Shown here piece after piece: positions 1 to 6,592 of a DNA stretch of 14,232 bases. The stretch's first letter is position 1. Every line of letters begins with the position of its first letter. Below the pieces are notes generated by a model. That model was not told where the DNA came from and ran no database searches. It saw nothing but the letters and a program-made list of their open reading frames with translations. The translations under genes and the position numbers were made by a program. Location: the NCBI GenBank assembly GCA_039029315.1, contig JBCCGK010000176.1:1-14232 (forward strand), written 5' to 3'. The stretch is from JBCCCJ01 sp039029315 (GTDB lineage: Bacteria; Bacteroidota; Bacteroidia; J057).

Positions 1-2
1 AA

Positions 3-122
3 ATTGTCAGGGAAAAGATCAGGCTAAAATCCTTCGATAAAAGAGATCAGATCATGAGAATTGCTACGGCAATCCACAACCTTAGAATGACTTTTAGACA
101 ACCTATATACAATCATTCGTGA
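3..122 (+). pseudogene. C-terminal fragment of an IS-type (DDE) transposase, cut by the window edge
   Basis: An open frame runs from the window edge to a TGA at 120-122 and encodes 39 residues. It is rich in Arg and Lys and contains IRLKSFDKRDQ and then AIHNLRMTF. A basic helix followed by an (A/L)(L/I)HNLR segment close to the C-terminus is what I associate with the tails of IS5/DDE_Tnp_4-type bacterial transposases. The recognition is from memory of the family and the visible part is short. Fourteen bases after the stop lies AGTCTC followed by TAA, which would suit the outer end of an insertion sequence. Whether the upstream part is intact cannot be seen, so 'fragment' refers to this window. 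It could instead be the end of an unrelated basic protein. Confidence 0.5.
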
Positions 123-293
123 TAATCATTAGTCTCTAAATCATAAACCCGATCCTCAGAATCGATACATGTACTTAATTTGTTAAGGCTGTACATATTT
201 AAAGCCTGACCATGTCATAGGTCATGGCCATAGTTGATTGTTTCATTGTTCGGTTGAGCTTCCGCTTGATCGTCACCACATGTTGATACCATT
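123..293. other. Intergenic stretch between the transposase tail and the DUF2306 gene
   Basis: No coding potential is visible. The left end holds the possible insertion-sequence end (AGTCTC at 131-136, then TAA). Around 208-230 the near-repeat CCATG...CATGG forms a weak dyad that could be an operator. The promoter of the downstream three-gene unit should lie here. I do not see a convincing match to the Bacteroidota promoter pattern (TTG, about 19 bases, TAnnTTTG), so none is assigned. Confidence 0.4.
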
Positions 294-962
294 ATGTTTG
301 CCAAACCAACTTCCAACTGGCGTGGCCCAGCACTTCTATTGACGCTCGGAACCCTGAATATTCTGTTCGGAGCGCTTCAACTGGGCAATATTTATCAGGG
401 AGATGCCGCCAATGCAGATTTGTCCAATGATTACTACCACGAAACGCCCATTCCGATTGTATTGCATATTGTGGCAGGAATTGTGCTGAATTTGCTGGGA
501 CCTTTTCAATTTGCCACTGGCTTCCGTGCACGAAGACCTGGCTTCCACAGATGGTCTGGACGCTTGCTTGTCCTGGCTGGCGTATTGGTGGGGATCACAG
601 GATTGTGGATGAATGAAATCTTTCCACCCTATGGGGGCTTGTTGAAGTATAGTGGAATCGTGGCACATAGTGTCGGAATACTGATCGCACTTTTTCTCGC
701 CATGCGTTTCATCCTGAACCGCCAGATAGCCAAACACAGAGTGTGGATGATGCGGGCTGTAGCCATCGGTTTGGGACCAGCCACACAGCGGCTTTTTGTC
801 TTGCCAGTGTTTTTCATCACAGGCAATATCAATGAACAATTGATCGGACTGGTCGTTTGGGGATCCTTGTTCCTCAATCTATTGGTTGTAGAATGGATTC
901 TCTATCGCGAAAAACAACAAACAATCTCTCACATTCACCCAAAACAACAACAATTCATATGA
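294..962 (+). CDS. DUF2306 family integral membrane protein
   Basis: This 222-residue protein has about six hydrophobic segments, near residues 13-33, 54-73, 88-106, 121-141, 156-176 and 183-204. The loop FRARRPGFHRWSGR (about 77-90) and KHRVWMMRA (about 147-155) fit the conserved His/Arg motifs of the DUF2306 family of predicted membrane proteins, some of which are compared with cytochrome b561-like folds. The function is unknown. The ATG at 294 is the first start that gives a complete first membrane segment, and there is no Shine-Dalgarno sequence, as is usual in Bacteroidota. Its TGA overlaps the next gene's ATG (ATGA at 959-962), so the two are probably cotranscribed and translationally coupled. 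The C-terminal tail is short, polar and rich in Gln. Confidence 0.8.
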   Translation: MFAKPTSNWRGPALLLTLGTLNILFGALQLGNIYQGDAANADLSNDYYHETPIPIVLHIVAGIVLNLLGPFQFATGFRARRPGFHRWSGRLLVLAGVLVGITGLWMNEIFPPYGGLLKYSGIVAHSVGILIALFLAMRFILNRQIAKHRVWMMRAVAIGLGPATQRLFVLPVFFITGNINEQLIGLVVWGSLFLNLLVVEWILYREKQQTISHIHPKQQQFI

Positions 963-1927
963 AAGCAATTACCTTCCACCAATATGGCTCGCCTGAGGTG
1001 CTCCAATTGGAAGACCTGTCTGTTCCAAGTCCGAAAGCACATGAAGTCTTGATTCGGGTCCATGCAAGCTCCTTGTCTCCAGTAGATTGTTTCAACCGAT
1101 TGGGCAAACCCTTTGTCATCCGATTCTTTATGGGTTTGTTCACCCCCCAAAAACCCACACTTGGTTCTGATTTGGCTGGAGAAATTGTGGCTGTCGGAAA
1201 ATCGGTTAGCAAATTTCAAATTGGAGACAAAGTATTCGGAGCCACGATTCAATTAGGCGGACATGCTGAATATATTTGCCTGTCGGAAGAAGAAGCCTTG
1301 ATCCCTATTCCCACCAATATGACAATGGAAGAAGCTGCTGCTATTCCATATGGTGCACTGACTGCCTTGCCTTTCTTGCGTGATGCAGGCAATATACAAG
1401 CGGGAATGAAGGTGCTGATCAATGGTGCTTCAGGTTCTATTGGAACATGCGCAGTGCAATTGGCCAAATTCTATGGTGCTGAAGTGACGGGCGTTTGTAG
1501 TGGTAGAAACATGGAACTGGTGCGATCATTGGGGGCTGATCATGTCATTGATTATACCAGGGAAGATTTCACGCAGAATGGCGAATTGTATGACATTGTT
1601 TTTGATACGGTAGGGAAACGATCTTATGGGGAATGTAAAAAATCGTTGACTGTGCAAGGCATATACCTCAATCCAGACATCAGCTGGGAAATCATCCCGC
1701 AAATGTGGTGGACCTCTCTCTTTGGCAAGAAGAAAGCCAAGATTGCCTTTACGGGACTTCGGCCTATTCCAGCCAAAATAAAGGATTTGTATTTTCTCAC
1801 AGAGTTGATTGAGGAAGGCCTGTTGACAGCTATCATTGACAGGCAATACAAACTGGAAGAAGCTACGCGCGCACATCGATATGTAGAGACTGGACGTAAA
1901 AGAGGAAATGTCCTGTTTATTCCTTAA
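959..1927 (+). CDS. Zinc-free medium-chain dehydrogenase/reductase (quinone oxidoreductase-like), copy 1
   Basis: This is a 322-residue cytosolic NAD(P)-dependent oxidoreductase of the MDR superfamily. The N-terminal GroES-like catalytic domain (about 1-120) starts with MKAITFHQYG and includes GSDLAGEIVAVG. The Rossmann domain carries the nucleotide motif NGASGSIGT at about 155-163. The structural-zinc cysteine cluster and the zinc-ADH catalytic motif are absent, which places it with quinone oxidoreductase/enoyl-reductase-like members. The substrate cannot be told. A longer in-frame start at 857 would overlap DUF2306 by about 100 bp and add a non-family N-terminus, so the ATG at 959 is chosen. 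It overlaps the upstream stop and lies 10 bp before its paralogue. Confidence 0.88.
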   Translation: MKAITFHQYGSPEVLQLEDLSVPSPKAHEVLIRVHASSLSPVDCFNRLGKPFVIRFFMGLFTPQKPTLGSDLAGEIVAVGKSVSKFQIGDKVFGATIQLGGHAEYICLSEEEALIPIPTNMTMEEAAAIPYGALTALPFLRDAGNIQAGMKVLINGASGSIGTCAVQLAKFYGAEVTGVCSGRNMELVRSLGADHVIDYTREDFTQNGELYDIVFDTVGKRSYGECKKSLTVQGIYLNPDISWEIIPQMWWTSLFGKKKAKIAFTGLRPIPAKIKDLYFLTELIEEGLLTAIIDRQYKLEEATRAHRYVETGRKRGNVLFIP

Positions 1928-1937
1928 GATGATTGAC

Positions 1938-2906
1938 ATGAAAGCCATAATCTGGACAAAATACGGTCCGCCTGAAGTCCTGCAATTAGAAGAGGTACCC
2001 AAACCAGTTCCCAAAGACAGAGAAGTACTGATTCGGGTTCATGTAACCACAGTGACTGCTGGGGATTGTGAACTCAGGCGGTTTCAGATCAATCCCATGT
2101 TCTGGTTTCCGCTTCGGCTGGCGATGGGCCTCTTCAGACCCCGGAAGAAGATTTTGGGGCAGGAACTGGCTGGGGTGGTAGAAGTCGTGGGGAAAGATGT
2201 AGAGAATTTCCAGCCTGGAGATCGGGTATTGGCAGCCACCGGGTTTCAGTTCGGAGCATATGCCGAATACATCTGTTTGCCCGATTCCCATCTTATCTCA
2301 CCCCTTCCTGATGAGATGAGTTTTGAACAGGGAGCGACAATTCCTACCGGAGGTCTGAATGGCTTGCACTTCGTCCGAAAAGCCGAGATTCAAGCTGGAG
2401 AACAAGTACTAATCATTGGGGCTGGTGGCAGTATTGGCACCTATGCGATACAATTGGCCAAGATGAAGGGAGCAATGGTGACAGCCATAGACAATGGAGA
2501 GAAATTGGAGATGATGCGAGAAACCGGGGCTGATCATGTGATCGATTATACCAAAGATGATTTCACGAATCAGGATCATCGATACAATGTGATCATTGAT
2601 ATAGTGGGGAAAGGGTCTATCCTAAGACAAATGAAAACTCTGACCCCCAAAGGCCGTTACATTTTAGGAAATCCAGGCTTCTCACACATTGTTGGAGGAA
2701 AACTGACTTCATGGCTGACAGACAAAGTAGCCATTCTTGCCCTCTCTGGTTTTCATGTCGAAGACTTCGAATATCTCAAAGATCTCATCCAGACAGGAAG
2801 CATTTCTGTCGTGATAGATCAACAGTTACCATTAGACAAAATGGTTCAGGCCCATCAATATGTTGAGGGAGGACATAAGAAGGGAAACCTCATCATCAGG
2901 CTTTGA
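1938..2906 (+). CDS. Zinc-free medium-chain dehydrogenase/reductase, copy 2 (tandem paralogue)
   Basis: This protein also has 322 residues and is clearly homologous to its upstream neighbour. Both share the MKAI..YG.PEVLQLE opening, a GADHVIDYT(R/K) segment after the Rossmann core, and a matching C-terminus (AH.YVE.G.K.GN). The nucleotide-binding motif is GAGGSIGT at about 161-168, and there are no zinc-cluster cysteines. The family role is NAD(P)H-dependent reduction or oxidation of a small carbonyl, alcohol or quinone substrate in the cytosol. The ATG at 1938 aligns exactly with the paralogue's start; an alternative ATG at 1929 would add only Met-Ile-Asp. Equal length and adjacency point to a local gene duplication followed by divergence. 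Confidence 0.88.
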   Translation: MKAIIWTKYGPPEVLQLEEVPKPVPKDREVLIRVHVTTVTAGDCELRRFQINPMFWFPLRLAMGLFRPRKKILGQELAGVVEVVGKDVENFQPGDRVLAATGFQFGAYAEYICLPDSHLISPLPDEMSFEQGATIPTGGLNGLHFVRKAEIQAGEQVLIIGAGGSIGTYAIQLAKMKGAMVTAIDNGEKLEMMRETGADHVIDYTKDDFTNQDHRYNVIIDIVGKGSILRQMKTLTPKGRYILGNPGFSHIVGGKLTSWLTDKVAILALSGFHVEDFEYLKDLIQTGSISVVIDQQLPLDKMVQAHQYVEGGHKKGNLIIRL

Positions 2907-3077
2907 TGTTTGGTAGAAAGAATCTTGGCAATTCTTGTAACATTTTGCCTACAAATTCGTCCTTTTGTTGAATACTCCTCCCTCCCTTTATAGGGACTCC
3001 TTTCTTCTGCGTATATCCATCTTCTACTCCTGATCCTACCCATTCATGGGAAGGAAATCACACATTAACCTATTCCT
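2907..3077. other. Intergenic stretch after the dehydrogenase unit
   Basis: The spacer is 171 bp of T- and C-rich sequence with no convincing gene. A small dyad CCCT-TTAT-AGGG lies near 2984-2995 but is not followed by a T run, so I do not call a terminator. A promoter for the downstream small gene could lie here; none is recognisable. Confidence 0.3.
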
Positions 3078-3296
3078 ATGCACATATTGATTTTCAAAAC
3101 AAACATCACCTCCAGAAGAAAAGTCAAAGAAGTGAGTCCCAGAATGAATCATCACCCTCTGATTGCGGACTGGTCCATTGATCTGGAAGACATCGACAAC
3201 GTATTGAGGATTGAAGCGAAAAATACCTTGGTAGAAAAGGAAGTCATCTCTCTGATCGAAGGCTGTGGATATGTCTGTGAGGAATTGCCTGACTGA
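3078..3296 (+). CDS. Small HMA-fold-like protein without the CxxC metal site
   Basis: This 72-residue protein resembles the short heavy-metal-associated (copper chaperone-like) proteins of Bacteroidota. It has a first beta strand MHILIFKTNI, a helix, then DWSIDLEDIDNVLRIEA (about 31-47) where chaperones have W.VDLEDP.KVLTVEG, and a final helix plus GYVCEEL. At the loop after strand 1, where a metal chaperone has CxxC, it has TSRRK (11-15), so canonical Cu/Zn binding is lost. Cysteines 63 and 67 near the C-terminus are not in the usual position. The function is unknown: a structural or protein-binding descendant of the fold is possible. It lies 145 bp upstream of the first sulfatase on the same strand, and a functional link is not established. 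Confidence 0.65.
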   Translation: MHILIFKTNITSRRKVKEVSPRMNHHPLIADWSIDLEDIDNVLRIEAKNTLVEKEVISLIEGCGYVCEELPD

Positions 3297-3394
3297 GGGA
3301 TGAAATATCAGCTTGAGCTGTGGGGATCGGGAGGCCTTCTCTGGAGATGCCTCAAATTGGCTAACATGGTCAGTGGACCAATATTTTTAGTTCG

Positions 3395-3430
3395 AAAGCT
3401 TTTTTTACAAATTGCTTCACCAAAAGCTTT
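3395..3430. promoter_or_regulatory. Twin AAAGCTTT palindromes upstream of the sulfatase pair
   Basis: The 8-bp palindrome AAAGCTTT occurs at 3395-3402 and again at 3423-3430, 28 bp apart start to start. It ends 11 bp before the chosen sulfatase start at 3442. Two identical symmetrical sites this close to a start could be an operator, but chance in AT-rich DNA is a real alternative. Confidence 0.2.
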
Positions 3431-3441
3431 CACAACTAATT

Positions 3442-4875
3442 ATGGCTACAATATCCCCTTATCCCCTGCGGGCATTCCTGATCTTATGTGTGTGTGTTTC
3501 GGCTTGCACATCCTCCAAAACGAGTGGCCCTCCCGCTGCGAAACAACCTATGAATGTGATTCTGTTCTATGCAGATGATTTGGGTTGGATGGATCTGGGC
3601 ATACAAGGGTCTCCCTATTATGAAACGCCACATTTGGATCAATTGGCGGCAGAAGGTGTGCGATTCACCCAGGCCTATGCCAATGCTGCCAATTGTGCTC
3701 CATCCCGTGCCTGTCTGATGACGGGCATGTATACACCCAGACATGGGATCTATACTGTCAGCAATTCAGATCGGGGCAAGAGCATCAACCGCCAATTGAT
3801 CCCAACAAAGAATACCACAGTATTGGACTCTGCTTTGCTGACCATGCCACAATATTTTCAGCAAAATGGGTATCAAACCTGCATGGCTGGTAAATGGCAT
3901 CTATCCAATGACCCGCTTCCTTATGGCTTCCATACGAACTTTGGTGGAAATCATAGAGGCGCACCCAAATCTTACTTTTCCCCTTACAAAAATCCTGCGC
4001 TGTCTGATGGCCCGGAAGGAGAGCACTTGCCTGATCGACTATCGACTGAGGTGAGTCAGTGGATCGAAAGCAAGAAGGACTCTCCCTTTTTTGTCTACTT
4101 TCCCTTTTATTCTGTGCATACGCCCATCCAGGCCAGAGAGGATTTGACAACAAAATATCAAGCCAAGCAAGCTGGAATTTATCACAACAAACCGGAATAC
4201 GCTGCGATGATAGAGGCTATGGACGCAGCAGTTGGGAAAATATTGGCTCAGCTGAAAGAACTCGGGCTGGAAGATCAAACCATCATCCTGTTTACTGCTG
4301 ATAATGGGGCACAGGACCAACAAACCCTTTCCCGCCCCCTGCGGGGAGCCAAAGGCATGTATTATGAAGGGGGGATACGAGTCCCTTTTTTGATCAAATG
4401 GCCGGGATTGACTCAAGCCGGAACCACAAATGAAACTCCCATCATTGGCAGTGATCTGTTTCCCACTTTTGTGGACATGTTGGGCGGGGAGCCAGCCGCA
4501 CATCCTGTTGATGGACAGAGCATTCTTCCGCTTTTGAGTGGCAAGAAAATGTCTGAGAGGGCCTTGTATTGGCACTTTCCAGCCTATCTTCAGATGTATA
4601 AAAAAAGCCGCGCATTTGAGGACTCCCATGATAAGCCCTTTTTCAGAACTGCTCCAGTGAGTGTGATTCGAGAAGGAGACTGGAAATTGCTGGAATTTTT
4701 TGAAGAAGGCGATCTGGAATTGTACAATCTTGCAGATGATCTTGGCGAACAGAACAATCTGATAAACACCCATCCCGAGAAAGCGAAAGAACTTCATCAA
4801 AATCTTCTGGATTGGCGAGCAGAGACCCATGCGCCTGTCCCAACTGAAAGAAATCCCGAATATCAAGAACAATGA
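3442..4875 (+). CDS. Lipoprotein sulfatase (type I, formylglycine), sulfatase 1
   Basis: This 477-residue member of the alkaline-phosphatase/sulfatase superfamily hydrolyses sulfate esters and probably acts in the periplasm or at the outer membrane. The signal peptide ends in a lipobox with Cys22. The calcium-binding Asp45-Asp46 (YADDLG) precedes the CAPSR motif at 85-89, whose Cys85 should be oxidised to formylglycine. Lys151 and His153 (GKWHL), His226, Asp287-Asn288 (TADNG) and Lys304 are placed as in active sulfatases. A C-terminal subdomain (about 375-477) completes the usual length. A TTG at 3412 is a possible earlier start, but the ATG at 3442 gives a proper signal peptide. Its stop overlaps the next sulfatase start (ATGA). 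The substrate is unknown; the sulfatase-maturing enzyme is not in the window. Confidence 0.93.
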   Translation: MATISPYPLRAFLILCVCVSACTSSKTSGPPAAKQPMNVILFYADDLGWMDLGIQGSPYYETPHLDQLAAEGVRFTQAYANAANCAPSRACLMTGMYTPRHGIYTVSNSDRGKSINRQLIPTKNTTVLDSALLTMPQYFQQNGYQTCMAGKWHLSNDPLPYGFHTNFGGNHRGAPKSYFSPYKNPALSDGPEGEHLPDRLSTEVSQWIESKKDSPFFVYFPFYSVHTPIQAREDLTTKYQAKQAGIYHNKPEYAAMIEAMDAAVGKILAQLKELGLEDQTIILFTADNGAQDQQTLSRPLRGAKGMYYEGGIRVPFLIKWPGLTQAGTTNETPIIGSDLFPTFVDMLGGEPAAHPVDGQSILPLLSGKKMSERALYWHFPAYLQMYKKSRAFEDSHDKPFFRTAPVSVIREGDWKLLEFFEEGDLELYNLADDLGEQNNLINTHPEKAKELHQNLLDWRAETHAPVPTERNPEYQEQ

Positions 4876-6347
4876 ATCGTTATTTCCCTGTATTGACCTC
4901 TCTTCTTTTCCTCACGCTCTGTTGGATGCTGCTTGTTAGCTGTCAGCAGAAACAAGAAAAATCCCCACTTCCTCCCAATATTGTACTCATTGTGGCAGAT
5001 GATCATGGGACTGCGGATATGAGTTTCCTGAATAGGTTGTCCGATGTACAGACCCCCCATCTGGATGCACTGGCCAGGAAAAGTGTGTATTTTTCTCAGG
5101 CCTATGCCTCCTCTCCCATTTGCAGTCCATCGCGCATGAGTATTTTGACAGCTGTCTTTTCCCAACGCTTTGGGACATACTGGTACGGAGGAGAGGGGAT
5201 TCACAAGCCAGCGTATCAGACCATTCCAGAATTGTTGAAACAGAAGAGGTATGCAACTGCCTATATTGGAAAGGTTCATTATGGCAGCGGAAAATTCGAT
5301 TCTGACCCGAATCATCGGAATTTCCCCAACAATCATGGGTTTGATTATTTCTTTGGTCATACATCTGCCCGGAAACATTATTTGATCCACAAAGACGAGG
5401 AAGAAGAAGCCTTCATTGCTGTCAAAGAGGAACAAAAGCGTACCGGCCAAACGCTTCGCAAGCAATCCTTTTGGCGAAACAAAGAAAAGGTGGACACCTT
5501 GGCATTCTCTACCGAAATGATCGGAAATGAAGCCCGCCAATTTATCCAACAGCATCCATCCAGCCCTTTCTTTCTTCAAGTCTCCTTCAATGCTGTACAT
5601 AATTTTACCCACCAACTGCCAGAGACCTACTTGAAGCAACACAATTTGAGTGGCTATCATGATTGGGACCCCCTTACCGAAGACTATTATGAATGGTATC
5701 AGGCAGGTCGATATCCCAATAATCCAGAAGGGCGCGCACATTATTTGGGACAACTGTACTATCTCGATCAGGAAATCGGTAAATTGATGACTACCCTGGA
5801 GGAAATGGAAATCGCAGAGAACACAGTTGTCATCTACATTGGAGACAATGGAGGATCTACTCCCATTTACGCAAACAATTCTCCTCTTCGCGGCTCAAAA
5901 TATCTCTTGTATGAGGGGGGACTCAGAGTGCCCTTGTTGATTTCTTACCCCAAACATTTCCCTGCCAATACTCACCTGAACAATGTTGTGAGTGGGATGG
6001 ATTTGCTCCCGACCATTTGTGCTTTGGCTGGCGTTCCAATTCCCACAAATATAGATGGATTCGATTTATCTCCCTTGCTGGATGGAACGAATCCTGCACT
6101 GGCTCATGATACTCTCTATTGGGATACAGGACATGAACGTGCCATCAGAGTTGGAAATTGGAAATGGCATGAGGCTGTAAGTGATCGAAGTGCAACATAC
6201 GAGATGGTCGAGTTGGAATTGGGCCAATCGCTTCGGAACCTTGCATCTGATATAGAGGAAAGAGCCGATCTTTCTGACTCCAACGCGGACAAAGCACGGG
6301 AGCTTGAAGCAGCATTAGGCAGGTGGCAAGCAGCAATGAAAGAGTAG
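4872..6347 (+). CDS. Lipoprotein sulfatase (type I, formylglycine), sulfatase 2
   Basis: This 491-residue sulfatase begins with a hydrophobic signal and a lipobox (LVSC, Cys24), followed by a polar, Gln/Lys-rich linker. Metal-site Asp43-Asp44 (VADDHG), formylglycine motif CSPSR at 84-88, Lys134 (IGKVHYG), His243 and Asp325-Asn326 (GDNGG) are all present, so it should be active. It differs from its neighbour in having DDHG instead of DDLG, in the sequence after the CSPSR motif, and in a charged insertion of about 170-210 residues into the chain, so the two are different subfamilies and not a recent duplication. The start overlaps the upstream stop by 4 bp, indicating translational coupling. 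Tandem sulfatases usually act on different sulfate positions of one glycan; that is an inference here. Confidence 0.93.
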   Translation: MNRYFPVLTSLLFLTLCWMLLVSCQQKQEKSPLPPNIVLIVADDHGTADMSFLNRLSDVQTPHLDALARKSVYFSQAYASSPICSPSRMSILTAVFSQRFGTYWYGGEGIHKPAYQTIPELLKQKRYATAYIGKVHYGSGKFDSDPNHRNFPNNHGFDYFFGHTSARKHYLIHKDEEEEAFIAVKEEQKRTGQTLRKQSFWRNKEKVDTLAFSTEMIGNEARQFIQQHPSSPFFLQVSFNAVHNFTHQLPETYLKQHNLSGYHDWDPLTEDYYEWYQAGRYPNNPEGRAHYLGQLYYLDQEIGKLMTTLEEMEIAENTVVIYIGDNGGSTPIYANNSPLRGSKYLLYEGGLRVPLLISYPKHFPANTHLNNVVSGMDLLPTICALAGVPIPTNIDGFDLSPLLDGTNPALAHDTLYWDTGHERAIRVGNWKWHEAVSDRSATYEMVELELGQSLRNLASDIEERADLSDSNADKARELEAALGRWQAAMKE

Positions 6348-6380
6348 GGGATAGGAGGATCTGTCGCAGCACTTGATTGA

Positions 6381-6540
6381 GAGACTGTTTGAACATCTGT
6401 CACTTATTTTTTGTATGCGTCTTTTTTCCTCATTCTGCGGCTTTTTTGTTCTCATAGCACCACTATGAGAACAAAAAAGAGCCTTGCCTGAGAAAAAAAT
6501 ACTCCATAAAAATTCTCAGCACAGATTCCTAAACAGTCTC
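6381..6540. mobile_element. 160-bp MITE-like palindromic element with 3-bp target duplication
   Basis: The element starts GAGACTGTTT (6381-6390) and ends with the exact reverse complement AAACAGTCTC (6531-6540). The outer 20 bp of each arm match at 16 positions. It is flanked on both sides by TGA (6378-6380 and 6541-6543), which fits a 3-bp TNA target duplication such as that made by the IS1031 group of IS5-family elements. It has no coding capacity. The interior is an imperfect long palindrome centred on a perfect 17-bp stem. A 55-bp half is repeated in inverted orientation at 10067-10121. It is best read as a non-autonomous miniature transposable element; the parent insertion sequence is not identified. 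Confidence 0.75.
6441..6479. repeat. Perfect 17-bp inverted repeat at the centre of the miniature element
   Basis: Arms 6441-6457 and 6463-6479 are perfectly complementary, with a 5-base loop (CACCA). They lie between two convergent genes, sulfatase 2 and the minus-strand dehydrogenase. The T run lies on the 5' side of the stem and the A run on the 3' side in both readings. This is the reverse of an intrinsic terminator, so termination by this hairpin is not assured. Confidence 0.85.
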
Positions 6541-6592
6541 TGAATTAAAAATCTCTGCGGAGCAGGCCGAAAGATTTCCAAGCACCTTCCCA

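Noticed and set aside
857..958. N-terminal extension of the first dehydrogenase
   Set aside because: It lies within the DUF2306 coding region and adds a non-family N-terminus. The ATG at 959 aligns with the paralogue.
3300..3578. Small plus-strand open frame between the HMA-like gene and sulfatase 1
   Set aside because: It runs about 135 bp into the sulfatase signal peptide and active-site region in another frame and has no recognisable features.
4039..4872. Minus-strand open frame (277 codons) under sulfatase 1
   Set aside because: Antisense to a complete sulfatase, with no family features, an odd composition and no independent promoter or spacing.
4863..5753. Long minus-strand open frame (296 codons) under sulfatase 2
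   Set aside because: The strand opposite carries a complete sulfatase with all active-site motifs. The minus translation has no recognisable domain and looks like an antisense shadow.
6441..6479. Intrinsic bidirectional terminator between sulfatase 2 and the dehydrogenase
   Set aside because: The stem is perfect, but T runs lie on the 5' side and A runs on the 3' side in both directions, so no U tract would follow the hairpin. It is better explained as the core of the palindromic element.
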